DNA from: Acanthaster planci
Taxonomy: Eukaryota; Echinodermata; Asteroidea; Valvatida; Acanthasteridae
Assembly: GCF_001949145.1 (NCBI RefSeq)
Contig: NW_019091474.1
Coordinates: 460,421 to 524,420, forward strand
Direction: 5' to 3'
Length of the DNA: 64,000 bases
Shown: positions 33,720 to 46,900 of the stretch, piece by piece
Layout of the letters: each line of letters starts with the position of its first letter
Numbering within the stretch: the first letter of the stretch is position 1
Made by a program: the position numbers and the translations under genes
The notes under the pieces: generated by a model
Database searches by the model: none
Seen by the model: only the letters and a program-made list of their open reading frames with translations
Told to the model about the DNA's origin: nothing

Positions 33720-36410
33720 ATTTGTCATATCCTTTTACATGACGATGTTTATTTGTCAATTGACAACTACCGGTAATAGATTAGTCCATCATTGAAATTA
33801 GTCCTTAACTGATTTTAATTCCTTCAGTAACTTTACCGACTTGCAGTACATCGATTTTAATTTGTTATTCCAATCTGCAACTCAACAATTACAACTAAAC
33901 TGAACAATTACATGCATTATTCATATTTTTGAAGGCATTTTCATCCTGATTGACTAAATACAATAAAAACAGTTTTCTGTGAGCGTACCGTTCTGTTCCA
34001 CCATAGCAATGAATAACTAAACGGATGAAATTGTTATTAATCTCTTCTAATAATAGATAACATATATCCATCAAATTGTGCCTTTGCATAATTATCTTCT
34101 AAAGTTCGAAAAAGTTGAAACATTTTTAGAGCTGTATATTCAAGCATTCCCGTTACAATTTTTAGCAATTAAAAGCCCCAGAAACAGTTGTACAACCTTT
34201 CATGAGGAAGAAAAAAATTAAGTGTAAAAACCCTATCCAGGAACATAGACACACCATGAATTGGCATGCGGTTCCCAAAATGAATTTTTCTACTTTAGAA
34301 CGCACGGAGCAAACAAAGTTTATTGGCCGAAGCTTTGGTTTATACTCGTGATCCTGGGAATGTATGGAAATGCAATAAATCCACAGGTATGAGAAATTGT
34401 GATGTTACTGAACTGAAGTCATCATCATAGGACATTATTAAATTGAGGAGGGGGCAGACGTCAGAATGGGCATCCAACTTCCATGCCTAAAGGTTTATTG
34501 CTATTGAACGGATCCTCATTAATTAAGTATTGCCGCCAGCCATATCTTGAAGTCGTCCTCTAATGTTAATGCCAATTTAAAGCAAATGGAAATTACACAG
34601 AAATGATGAGCGAAAGACGAACATTTTGCCGGTAGACCGTGAATTCATTTAATTCAAAAGGGAAATACATGGACATGACAGCTCACCTATCGATCGGACA
34701 CCTCTGAGGACGACAGTAACATGCATTGCAAACCCACTAGGGCCTCGTTGCACGTGCAGCTAGGCTCTGAGCCAGCAATTAACTCGGTAGGCAACCACCC
34801 TTTGCATCATATTCTCTGAGTTCACCATGGAGTCAAAGAAATATCTCTTGCAAACGTAATTTCAGAAGAGGGTAAATGCTGGAGATGTGCACGACACCAA
34901 ACTTTGTGTGTGCAGGTATGTTGCCAGAATTGTCAAATGATTGATACTCAATATGGCGCACACTCGATTTTTATAGGTCAGCTTTGCACAGCTGCGCCTG
35001 CCTGCCAGGTTAAATTTCTCGCTTATCGTGTAAATCGGGACTTCCAAATGCCCCCCACCAGGTTAGTGGTCGATAACTTTTTCTTTTAATGTAACAAAAA
35101 TGCCAGCGAGGATTGTGTTTTCCCGGGACTTCCAAATACCCCTCACCTGGTTAATGGTCGATAACTATTTCTTTTAATGTAACAAAAATGCCAGCGAGGA
35201 TTGTGCTTTCCTGATATCGTTTCTTGTGTACAGCAGCGTTAACCTGTACAGGTACGACAACAAAACTAGGATAGCACTTATTGGAGTAACTGGAAAAAGG
35301 TGAGGAAGGCATGAGCCTCCGTAACAACTGCTCCATCAGATTCAATGAGGAGAGACACCAGTGGTGGGATCACCTGGTTGGTCTTCAAGTTTACGTGCGC
35401 GTGCTTTGTTCCCGAATGACTTTGCTTTTTTGAAATAACAAATATCATCAGTGCGTATCACGGCAGACTGCAGTGGGTCTGTTGATTTGAATCATATTGC
35501 AGCCGCGTTCCCAGTAAGGTGGCAAAGGGTACCTGTGAAGATCCACGGTGGAGCCGCTACCGCGTTTGTGAAAGTTGCCCAGAATGGCTAGACCCTCGAA
35601 ACCCGAGAGAAGGTGTACAATAGTCCTTTGTTAGGCGTGTGGGAAGCAAGGCCGGATCCAAAACCTAAATTGGTGGTGGGGGGGGGCAAGCAGCGTCCCG
35701 GTGCATATTTGCTTTAACTGATCGCACAAGTCACAATTAAGCGGCTTCTCTGAAACGATTTCCTGAACAAACTTTCCACACAAAACGACCTGCCTGTAAG
35801 CAAAATAATAACTTCACTCTCACTGATTAAAAAAGGAAATCGTCATCTTGGGGGGGGGCGTGGTCCCCGTTGCCCCCCCCCCCCCGTTTCGCCCTTGGTT
35901 AGAAAACCCATAGTCTACGTGCTTTACGAGACTGTTGCTACGAAGATGCTAGATAAGTCTGCAATACAATGAATTCTTTTATGGGTAAATGTAGAATTTA
36001 TTTTTAAAATTAATGAGAACTATGGGATTAACACGGGGTGCCCCTTATTCATACGTCGCATTGAGCAACATGGATCATTTCATTCAGTAGTTGAAATGAA
36101 TCGTTCTCTTACTGAACTCATTTTTCCATGATCTTAAAGAAATTGTAGAAGGTGCATGTGAATATGTCAGCTTATGGCCCTAATGTCTCTCTATAGTTTC
36201 TTCTTTTTTGCAGGGGGAGGGAGGAACCATTAAGACCGATTACTTTACGAATGAAAAAACGTATTTGGTCTTTAATGAAATTATATTTCCTTTCACCTTA
36301 GCGCTGACTTACTAATCAACTTTGTACAATGGTTGTTCGATAATAATGAGGCCTATTTTATCTAAGGAACGGTAACGAGACACATGTACTAATGCATGGC
36401 CTTTATGAGT
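33720..36410. other. Intergenic between paralogues B and C
   Basis: No gene recognised. It holds the 88-base tandem duplication at 35036-35211 and G/C homopolymer runs at 35670-35690 and 35850-35885. Confidence 0.4.
35036..35211. repeat. Tandem duplication, 2 x 88 bp
   Basis: CGGGACTTCCAAATR, GGTCGATAACT and ATGCCAGCGAGGATTGTG appear twice at a spacing of exactly 88. The copies differ at a few positions only, so the duplication is fairly recent. Confidence 0.85.
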
Positions 36411-36418
36411 TTGCAAAT

Positions 36419-36723
36419 TTATGGGCAAAACTGGTAAAATGTCCAGTTGCCACGGTTGATGTGATAGGTAGAAATTCCAACGTGCACAGGTACGGGTGAT
36501 TTCATGTGGTACGCCTTAGCGTCCCACTCCATGAAAGCTTCCGTCTGTCCCCCCTTGCCGACAGTCACCACGCCCCCTTTGTACTCGATCCAGAAAGGCC
36601 GACTTTCCACGTCACTGATGATGCCTGTCTCATCGTGTACAGCATCGTCTCCGAGCAATTTTTGGCATATCTGTGAATAGCAGGCTCTAATTGATGATTT
36701 GGAATTCGACCAGCCGCCGATTC
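36419..36723 (-). CDS. Paralogue C, exon 3
   Basis: Acceptor CTGTTTGTAG, 305 bases, stop at 36419. The near-identity with paralogue B ends right at the exon boundary: the intron bases beyond CTACAAA differ at once. Confidence 0.88.
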
Positions 36724-39700
36724 CTACAAACAGAGAAGTATATTTACTCACAAAGTACAAGGTCGGTATGCGAACGGGACGTGATTGAAGTCCACAATTT
36801 AACCCAGAAGAATAAAGTTTACCTAGTGTTTGGAGATTTTAAGAGCAAAATTGAGACGTAGAATTAAGTCATGAAAGCAAAACTGCTTAGTCGAAAGAAA
36901 TGAAGGATTTAAGCATGTGCTACAGGAGAATTACCAAAACCACTAATAGTGTGTCTTCTAACAACACATATCCCCCTGAATTCGAACTTTCAAATAATTA
37001 AGAAATTGTAAATTAGAGAAACGCCATCTTCCAATGTACAAAGGAAAAGAAAAGGACATCTTAATAGGCATAGGCACAGTGGTGGACGTTGGAACAACTG
37101 TATTCGTTCATGTAAAGACAGGACCAGTATTTGAGACTTAATTTTATTCTTCATCTGCTTAAAGAATGCAACCATCCCTAACATTTAGCCTCACACCTCA
37201 GAAAGGCCAAAAATTACATTAACTTTGGTACCCCAAAACAAAATCCCCCCAAGAAAAAAAAAGACCCTCTTTGTACTAACAGAAGACCGCAAATTCTGAA
37301 CTTTTGGGGAGTATTTTGTATGCATAATACCAATTAGTTAGCTAAGAAAAGTGGATACCAAAACCAACTATGAGCGAAAAAGTAATAAGTCAACACAAGC
37401 GTAAAAAACATGGAAAGCCCTTTTGAAATCTGAGGACAATACATGAAATAAACGTAGTTATTTTGCCTCAGGCACAATTAAATCACAAATGAAAACAGAG
37501 AAGTGTGTTGGTATTACCTATCTCGGCAAAGACAGAGGCCTCCGTTTCGTTTCCTGCCAGAGCTACTATGGCGTCCGCTTTGGCCTTGACCTTGAAATTC
37601 AAACGAAACGGCGGGATGATTGGCCGCAGGACGAAATCGAACCTGTGCGGCATAGCGGGTTCAGTGGTGAATGAGCAGGCTTCAAAATAAAAGGAGACAC
37701 CATAAAGACTCAGCGAGCAGACTGTTGTTGACTCTGAGATTGCAAAGTTACATTTAGGGTGACATCTGCAGCTTCACTGCATTATCTAACTTTGCAGTCT
37801 CTTTGATTTATTGAATGAGCGCTCTCTCTTTGTGTATTAATGGAAGTCACTCCATGTGGACGCTCCAAATCCGAGACATGGATCATCAGAAACTCCGTGA
37901 AAACTATCCACCTCGAGCAGAAGCACATCCTCATTTTTTGAAAAAAACTGTATTGGTTTGGATTGTTCATTTTGTTGGTAGCGATGCGACCCTAACGCGT
38001 GCATTTCCTAGTTCGTGAACCAGCGGAGATCAGTTCCTACCAAAGGAGGGCAAGATCGGGCGCGCACTATAGTTCGACCGGTAGTCAGTTGCTTTTTAAC
38101 AATGCGCGTGTGTAATTCTGTTACACGCAAACAACCCTTGTTGGTCAATTTTTTTTTAATCTCATCGTTTAATACTCACGTTTCACTGTTTGCTGCGATT
38201 CTCACAGCGTACATGGTCATTGAAATCTCGTACAGTTATTTTAATGCGAATGGTTCCCTCTGCAATGATAAATGAAATCGGCTATTGATAACCAGTGGTG
38301 CGACTGTGCCCTTGGGCCTTGTCCCAAATGGCCGACTAGATAGTCCAAACCATTCGTCGTTTGGGCGTTAGTCGAACTATAGTTAACTGTAGTCGTCGCT
38401 CGAACCTACCCGAAGCTTCTGTTGTTTAGAAAATAGCGCCCTCTCTTGATCAAGCTTGAGGTCCATAAATAAAGGACAAAGTGAAAACCTAATAAAGCAG
38501 ATTATACTTTGACCCAGCTGCATGGACATCGTTAAGCAGACTAGGGGTCCGTTGTAATGTACACACACAAAATCAACATTTTAAAAGAGCCACATGTGGC
38601 CCAGATTTGCGTAATTACATGTTTGAGGACCTTATAGCTGTTTCCTTTCTTTTAGATAATCAGTCAGTTATTGAAAGCTATTTTAAAACCTGAAATCTAT
38701 GATTTTAGAAAATTGTGTAACTACAAACTTGCACTAAAGCAATTTGAAATTCGTAATGTTTCTAGAATGCGCATGCACTACCTGCGTTAAAAATAGCCAG
38801 TTCAATCTTATAACACATATGAAACTACTTGAGAATTCTGCTAACCATTTAAACGATCTTCGTATTCAGTCAATTACCCCCAAATTGCTTTGAACTTGAT
38901 AATTTCTCAGAACTCAATGTGTGTTAANGAGGAACAATAAGGGGGTCCCCAGTTGCAGGCAAATACACACTTGTGTGCTAGGGTAACAAAAGGATGGTTG
39001 CTGGATAGCGCATTGACTACAGACTGTGGACTGGACTCAAATTAGTAACACAGACTATTGAAAACAATATACTATACTACTATACCGAGATACTGCACAT
39101 GAAATTGCTGTTTTGAATCTCGCTTTTATGCAGTGTCTGTCTATTCACTGCCAAGTGTCTTAGTTTATTCACAAATATCAAAGACAGTTTTACCCATTCA
39201 TTTCCATCAAGGTCGGTCTTAAACGGTTGATAAATCAACCGCGAGTAACAAAAGTAGAAACAAACAATGACAAATGTGTACATGTATTTCTACTTCAGTG
39301 CTAGATTGCACTCGATGATTTGTAATTAATAATAATTTAATTAATTCATAATTTATTTCAACGGCGAAATGTTGAAATAAATTATTTCATTTTTAGGAAA
39401 GAAGCTACATTTTTCCCACTCCCACGCACATGCCGATGGGTTTTGAAGCTCAAAGAAATTCAGTACAAGAGACAAAATACGCTTTAGCCATTTTAAATGT
39501 GATTTAAGATCATAAGAGAAATAATAAACGGAATCCTCTGGCGTATTTTTGACCCGTAGACCAGATCTATTTTGATGCGACGAAATAGAAGCCCAGGAAA
39601 TTTTTGAGTGAGGGAATTATGTTAAAAACATTATGATTGAAATGTAATTTAGAACTGTTACAAGGACCAACAAATGTAACCTTTTTGACCAAAGCAAGGT

Positions 39701-42700
39701 ACAATATTACCAGGACCGATTGTTGACTTTCTCTGTTAGGTCTCATCGAGCATTGGAATTAACGGCTTCTAACTTGCTGAATTCTGTTAACAAAACCTCC
39801 AACTCCGGGTCTGTTATTTGGCACAGAAGCAACAGCGATAATTATTTAGACTGGAGCCCGGAGTGTGTTCTCTGTCTTGAGGTGTTTGTGGAGAAGACAA
39901 ATCATGCTTGGAGGGAATAGCTTGTGAAATTGAATAGAAAATTGTCCAGTGAAACTAAAAAAGCCACTCCCTCTCTGAGCAACACCTTACTGCGCTCTTT
40001 CACTTATTTTGTGTCGTTTTCTGGCGGCAGTGGCAGGTGAATAAGAATAGGAAAAAAACAAACATAACGGATAAATGGTAAAGTTCGTGTACGATCATTC
40101 AGGGGATATTTGTCAAATTAATCAAATGGTATTTAAAGAAATGGAATAAATCGTCACCGTTTTCAAGAATAGACAGAAGTCTCGCCGGAGAGTAAAACTT
40201 AGTTTGGAGAAAATCGCATTTGAGTTGGTCTCTTTTACAAATGCTTATTTTCCAAGTATATTGCATTCCTTTGACTCATCCAATACTACATCCCGGGATC
40301 TCAAATGACAAAAAACTGCAAAATGATGTTTACACAAATCAATTTAATTTGTTTACTTTTTAAACAAACACGTTTTTTTGTTCGTAAAAACGCTAAAATT
40401 TGAGTGATGTTTGTTTCTTCGTTAATTAAAACGGCATGGACAGTACACGTGCACGTGTTTGCTATAGCGCGTGCCAGGTGCAATTATTATTGCATTTCCA
40501 TAAGTTCCGGAGTCAACTTTGTCTTTCGTGAAAACGGTAAAAACAGAAGCGTTGTGCCCATGATTTTGCCCTTTACTGCTAACATATTACCAAAGGAAGA
40601 CAACGTTGTTTCTTAGTGAAAACAGAAAGTACGGTTAATTTTAAATTTGCTCTACGGGGATCATCGTGATTTCGCTGATTTCAATAGATTTGGCAAAAGA
40701 TTATTACACCAGGTTGTAGGCATCATACAAGTTGAAAAGAAAAATCAGAAATTTTAAAAGATATCGTGATTTAGGGGCGACTTTGCCTCTTCGTAAAAAC
40801 GGTGAGAAAATATGCACCGATCGCCTTTGGTTCGGCTAATATCATTTCCGAAAGCCCAGCCGGTCTTACACGTTTTAGACCAGTCAGACTCATATTTAAT
40901 CACCATTGAACACCGTCCATGCCAATTGCAACATGCATAAATCAACATTATGTTCAAGTTGATATTGCCTGTAAACTATTCTATGCTTTCTTTGCAACCC
41001 AACATGGCTGCCATAGACCTCTTCACTAATAAATTCATAATTATGCACGCTTGCGCACAAATAGCCTTAGCGGCAAGAAGTGTGAGCGGTCTGTTAGTAT
41101 ACTGTACGTACGTAGCTTACCATTGAACTTGGTCATAGCTTGGAGTACTACCAAAAGAAATGGTATCCAATTGTTGTGTTTGGGGTTGTACAAGACAAAG
41201 TGCAGAAAGAGAAAGAGATCTGGTTCTTCAGATTTCCCAAGTGCAGAAAAGAGCCAATCGAATGGGTACAGTCCCGGTGCATTTACATTAAACATAAGTA
41301 CATGTTTTTACAAATGCACAGGTTCGCTCCAAAAACACTAACATTGTAGTTTATACTACTTACGATGGAAGGGGTCCATACTAAGAAACGGTGATCTCGT
41401 GCGCACAGGAAAATTCACGATTATGAAGTCTTTTTACAGAGCATTAAAAATTCCGCTTAGATTAGAAACTCATAGCAAAACTATTTAATGGGATTTTCTG
41501 AAGAAAAAAATTAACATAGCCAGAAAACCTGAGAGAAAATGATCATCAAAGTGGCCCGCTCACACTTCTTGCCGCCAAGGCCATTTGTGCGCATGCATGC
41601 ATAATTATGATTTTATTAGTGAAGATGTCTGTAAAAATCTTACTCAGTCACGAAGTGATTAGCCGAGAGTTGCAATATTATTTTTGTGAGATCGGGATTT
41701 TTAAAAAGTAGCTTCATATCATAAAATTGTATGGGGATTTAATCCACCGCCTTTTTTCCATGGATATACGATTGTTTTTGTCAAAGATGATTTTGGCAGT
41801 TCAAACCTTCTGATACTTTCTCTAAGGTTCTGTCGAGTAAATCAAGGATGTTGATGTGTCAGTAGCCTGGCTTATTGTATTTTCTTCAGTTAACTTAGGT
41901 TTACAATCATGTTTACGTGTTTACAATCTTGTATGTGTGTGTAATTGGCCACTCAGGACAACAAATAGTCGGTGAGTGTATTTGGATATACATTGCATTT
42001 TGAGCTCTTTTGGACAAAATTGTGGTTCGAAACGTTTGGGGGTATCGTTGCAAGGTGAACCCATCTCACTTTGACTCTTCACAAAAGCTACTGTGACTAG
42101 GCTAATGCTGAATTACGGTAACTACCTATCGTGCAAGGCGCTCACTTCAAAGAGGGTAGGTCTAAGTAGAGCGATTTTTCTTACAGAAGTATCCGAGGTT
42201 TCTTTGAAAAGTTTCCGACATCGCCCCATTCCGACACCGCCTCTCCCCCTCCCAGCTGTTTCCACACTTTGAGGTGGATCGGTGAGCAAATTTTCTCGCT
42301 TTTAGTTTTCGTAACCAGATTTTGTGTCGCACCATTTGAGTCCCCCCACGATAAATATTTTTGGAACAACATTATCAAAAGCACAGACGATCTTCATTGT
42401 TTGGAGGGGATACTTTGTAATCATGAACAATGACGACAAGCGATGTTAAAACGACTTCATAAATAACATGAAATGTTTAAGCCGAAATTGAATAAATGCC
42501 TTCAGAAAGCTGGAACTGTATTGATATTAACAAATTTCTTGAGTAACATATTATTTTGGGAAGAATTATGCAAAGCTACTTACAGCCGCTACTGAAGGCG
42601 GTCTCGGCTCTTTTTCTCCATCGGCATTGTTTTCTGAATGCAGTGAAAGTCTTGTCACGGAGAGCGGCAAAATCCTCCTCGGCTTCGGCCACTGCTCGGG

Positions 42701-42794
42701 CGCTACATGCTGCCCCTTTGACGCTGCTCAAAGACAGAATTATCATCAGATAACACAGAAAAATGAGGCTCAAACCATAACTTGCCGTTAGCAT
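36419..42794 (-). CDS. Secreted Methyltransf_FA-like protein, paralogue C (225 aa, 3 exons)
   Basis: Exons are 42794-42584, 37679-37518 and 36723-36419, the same lengths as paralogue B. Residues 1-27 (MLTASYGLSLIFLCY...) are a signal peptide; an upstream in-frame Met seven codons earlier is possible, but the aligned start is preferred. The domain runs from about residue 80: CSFTTEPAMPHRFDFVLRP, FKVKAKADAIVALAGN, GIGGWSNSKSSIRACY, FWIEYKGGVVTVGKGG, PVHVGIST, ending FYQFCP. Exon 3 is almost identical to paralogue B, while exon 2 and the flanks are much more diverged, which points to gene conversion. Intron 1 holds a THAP-domain remnant at 41160-41340. Extracellular role; enzymatic activity unknown. 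Confidence 0.85.
37518..37679 (-). CDS. Paralogue C, exon 2
   Basis: 162 bases between ATTTTGAAG and GTAATA. Shares FDFVLRPIIPPFRL with both sisters. Differences from B cluster in the stretch encoding AGNETEASVFAEI. Confidence 0.88.
37690..41100. other. Intron 1 of paralogue C: repeats, no gene
   Basis: Contains the hairpin at 39348-39385, a single N at 38928 and a diverged local duplication (40505-40600 similar to 40772-40860, sharing GACTTTG...CTTCGT and AAAACGGT). Open frames here show no domain. Confidence 0.35.
39348..39385. repeat. Perfect 15-bp stem hairpin
   Basis: ATAATTTATTTCAAC, an 8-base loop GGCGAAAT, then the exact reverse complement GTTGAAATAAATTAT. AT-rich foldback; function unknown. 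Confidence 0.8.
41160..41340 (+). pseudogene. THAP zinc-finger domain remnant
   Basis: The frame from 41160 reads MVSNCCVWGCTRQSA, like the start of THAP domains (Met-Val-x-x-C-x3-4-C). The expected FFRFPKCRKEPIEWVQSRC follows, but in another frame, so a frameshift lies near 41200-41215. The C-terminal CxxH part was not found. THAP domains bind DNA and occur in P-element-like transposases and host regulators; this piece lies inside another gene's intron and looks dead. Confidence 0.45.
42584..42794 (-). CDS. Paralogue C, exon 1 (signal peptide)
   Basis: 211 bases, donor GTAAGTAGC. It encodes the signal peptide and ARAVAEAEEDFAALRDKTFT, identical in layout to paralogue B. Confidence 0.85.
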
Positions 42795-42799
42795 ACTGT

Positions 42800-42955
42800 C
42801 AATCTTTGATTTCATGTACGTAATTCAGAGGAGAGTGGCAACTTCTGCCAGTACCGATACGGTCATTGAAATGTTGCAATACGCTCCAAGCACAGCGGAG
42901 AGTGAATTCAGTAAGTATGTACGCTATATGCGCATGATTGGATCACGTCATAATT
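42800..42955 (-). promoter_or_regulatory. Conserved upstream block, paralogue C
   Basis: Plus-strand words GAGGAGAGTGGCAACTTCTGCC and CGATACGGTCATTGAAATG match paralogue B. TGATTGGATCACGTCA (42935-42950) matches paralogue D, giving a CCAAT-like plus half-CRE (TGACGTGATCCAA on the gene strand). Confidence 0.45.
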
Positions 42956-43616
42956 ACCAGGGCATACGTTCCTCGTCTCTTGATATGTGAATAGGATCTG
43001 CTCCTCCTAAGTCAGAGTCGTAATGTTGCCTTCCACTGGGAAATAACACTAGGGCTGGCCGTTAGCACAAAAGCAACAAAATAAAGCGGTGTTATCAAAG
43101 AAAACGTACACAGCTATCATAACAAAATAATACTAGACCCAGCTAATAGCATCAAATAACTCCTACCGAGGGTGATATTTCGGCCAACATATTGAACTAT
43201 ATAGAAGCTCCTTGAGAGATGTCTACTGTATCGTAACCTTCTGTTGCCCTCCGGAATCACGGGTTGATGATTATGATGGCGGTATAGCGGTTTGGGCATG
43301 TTGCCTTCATAGGTAACCTCGTTGATAAATGAATTTCCTTTTGCTTTTAGGTTGTAAAATGGGATGCCGTAATTGATTTCGGAAACATTTAAAAGTATTC
43401 AAAATTTTATTTGGACTCTGTATAGAGTAATTGGCTTTTTCGCAAGTTGCGAAAAAGGAATTCTTTTTGTTCTGTTTATTTGGTTTGTTTTTGGTTTTTT
43501 TTTCTTCTTCTTCTTCTGATGACACAAATCCCCTTTGTTTTGAACACGTTTCTTCCACCATCCACTTTAGTCCCTTAGCAACTTTGGATTTTTGTCTAAA
43601 GATGTGCATAGAACAA

Positions 43617-43990
43617 TGACGTCATGATGACGTAATCAAGTGATTTATTATTGATTTTTTTCCATTTATTCAGCTCATTGACTTTGTACACGTTTTCATG
43701 ACACTATTTTGGTAACTTGATGATCTTCAAATGTAACCAAAGTTACAGCCAACAAACACTCTGATGCAAAGATACGCCCAAATTTATGACGTCATGATGA
43801 CGTCATCAAGTGATTTATTCTTGATTTTTCAATATTTATTTCCGCCCATTGATTTTTTACACGTTTTCGAGGCACTGTTTTCGTACCTCATCAAACTTAC
43901 AGCAAAGACTAAATATAAAACAAAGATAATTCGAAAATGTTTACTTCATGATAACATCATCACCTGATTTTTTATCAAATTTTAAATATT
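43617..43990. repeat. Tandem repeat (period about 170) with CRE palindromes
   Basis: TGACGTCATGATGACG starts units at 43617 and 43787 and a degraded third near 43944. Each is followed by ATCAAGTGATTTATT and, later, ACACGTTTTC and GGCACTGTTTT-like words. Unit two has two perfect TGACGTCA palindromes seven bases apart. Confidence 0.7.
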
Positions 43991-46900
43991 TAAATATTCC
44001 GTTAAATATATAAAAATCCATATAAAATCAACCGCGGCCTCCCGCAACATTCTGTTTGCAGCAAGTGCCAGGATAAAATGTGGTCTTGAATTCGGCTCGT
44101 GTAGATCAAATAACGTGACCCTTTCTTCCGGTTGAAACCGGAAGTAGGCTTATTGTTTAAAAGTGGTAAAAGACCGTACATTCATTTTTATTCAACGGAA
44201 TTAGACTGTCGGTGTTGGTGCTGGGTTGGATCTTGGACAGGAAGTGCTTTCGGCAAATATTGGGGTTATTTAGTGATGATGTCATCAACAATTCTTTTTT
44301 TCGTAACGGAAACTATCGATTTTATCGAAATGTCAAATGTTATTAACTTTGCCCGGATTCTACTTTTTCTTTGATTATAAAAAGGGGCGTAACACTTGAT
44401 TATCTGCGTGGGGACGTATTAGGTCCTGAACCTCAAACAGGACGGGTGATGAAGTCAATGACAACATCAGACCATTGCCTTGCAGATCCACTGCGGCGTC
44501 GTTTGTCGATGATTGCCAGAGTAGTTTCGAAATGTATATTATACAGTACAACTTCTAGTCACAGTTAGCAAAAGAGAAATTCATTTTTGCGCCAAAATGT
44601 TCAGGATAGTGCAACAGATTTCATCTATAATGGTCCTGCAATCTTTTTCTTACATTTTGTACACAGAAAATGTGAAATGTGCAACCAATTACTGTTAATT
44701 GGAAATTATCAAGGAATTTCGGTTTTTTAGAGTGGGAATGCATATTTATGATTATGCAAATAAGGCGGTGTTTGCAGACCGATATGAACGGAGAATACAC
44801 TCTATATTAAGGCCTTGTATCTCCTGAAATCTTACAAATCTTGAATAGAGTGCTTCCCTAGAATTGTTTCTCTTCTGCTTTGGGAAAACAATAAAGAAGC
44901 TCCAAAAACCTGACACATTCCCCAGACGTACGTTGTTTCACCATGTTCTGACTGTAATGCCATCAGTGGCGTATCCGATGGAGACAGTCTGCGTCCCCTC
45001 CCAGCCAAGACCTGGATTCGCCACTTATGTGAATAGCCATCCGTATATTTCACGAGAGGAACCACTCCCGCGAACACCAATTCGTCAGGTTACTGTTATA
45101 AACAAAATCTAGATCTCTGCATGCATTATCCAGAAAATGTAAAGAAACTAAGTTAATGCATTTACTGCATTTTCAAGATAGGCGATTGCATTGGCTCCAA
45201 AATATGGTGCTTTAGAAAACAAAGAAAGTATTTTCCGGGAAGCAATTCACTGGATTCCGGGAAGCAATTCACCAGTTGGAGTTGGAGACATTACTGTTTT
45301 ATTGGCAGTTTACCAGCATTCCATTGAACCAGAAAATGACAAGCTGCATATCAAAATGCACATAGAGGAATCCTTTCACTGGGGGAAGTAATGGTTCGCC
45401 CAGCGATTCAATCTCTCCTGGTAATGACACTCCATGCATGAATAGGACTCAGTCAGTAATCAAGTTGAGAAGTGGCCAACCTGTCTCTATGGAAACAACG
45501 CAATGAAAACAGATGTCCAAGTAATTGGAGTCAGAACTCGTGTTTTGGCCTTGGTGGCGCTAGCAAGTCAAAACCCACTGTGATTAATTTCTCCCATAGA
45601 CCTAGGCCTATGTATCTTTATATATAGATATTTTTTCTACCCCCAATAAATTATAAAGGTTTTTAAAAGACAAGTAGAAAAGAACAACAACCGACCCCGA
45701 AATTAGCTTCTAATCTCGTCCAGAAGTTACAATAAAAGGAAAAACAGCATGGGACAGAACTGCTTCTCCCGGAATTTTGGTCTCGCGCCTGCTGCTGTTG
45801 GATGATATGTATTTTATTAATATGGTTCCAAAACTTATCAACCGAAAATAGCGCCCTCCATATTAGGCCGATAACGAGCAGACCAGGTGCCTATGATTCA
45901 TTCTCGTCGACCTCGACCCTATTTGAGCGAACCATTCCTGATACCGAGTTAACAATTTTTCAAACTTTTTGATCAATTCTCGTCGCACAATCAGATTGGA
46001 TGACAATTTATGGATTCCGTCCATCAGCTGGAAGTGAACCAGTCAAACGTTTTAAGTTTAATAAGTTTTGTTTTTCCAGTTCTTTCTCCCAAGCAAGTCC
46101 CGGACAGATTTGCAAGTGGCCTTTAAAACAAATAATAAGCCAATTGCAAGTTTTAAAAGAGACTTCAAATATCGTTTTTATTCGTCTGGCTGAAATATTG
46201 GATATGATTTGTCAGTGGAGGATGGATGAACTTCAAACCCTGATTCTGACCTCGTTAGTTTTTCATGGTTGAAGTGTCAGCGAAAAACGTATTTCATGGA
46301 AATGATTGTCCATTTTTTGTTATTGAAACGTGATTTTGATTTATAATACCTTATTTCAAATCTTATGACTACATACACTACCGTTACTATGTGGACACCA
46401 CAGTAAATGTATACAGATCAGAGATGGACGTATGACTACATACACTTCCGTCACTATGTGGACGCAAGTGAAACGCATTAGGGCCCACGGGAAATTCAGA
46501 GGTCCCCCGAAAAGAAGGCCTACGCACCACTGCTCAAACTGCGGTGTTAAAATGCAGCAAAGGATGTTGAATTCAACGCCCCACAGTGGGAGCGTACAAT
46601 GTGCCTCTCGTTGTTAACTTTCGATTTTCGAAGCCTATGAAAATGGAAGGTGCGCCAACCAACGCTTTGAAATTGATTATTTTATTTGTGACAGAATAGG
46701 GCCTTCGGAAAAGTGGTGCCCTGGACCAACAAAATACTTAATTGAGCCCTGGCTGGAGCAGTTATTAAATTACATTGTTCATAAAATGCGTTCTTGGTTA
46801 ATCGTCTAATCCGTAATGCATTGTCATTGCCGAGAAGGTCAAACAAAAACCAGATCTTAAGGCCACAAAGGAGCAGCGCTGCAGGAGTCAATCGATATGT

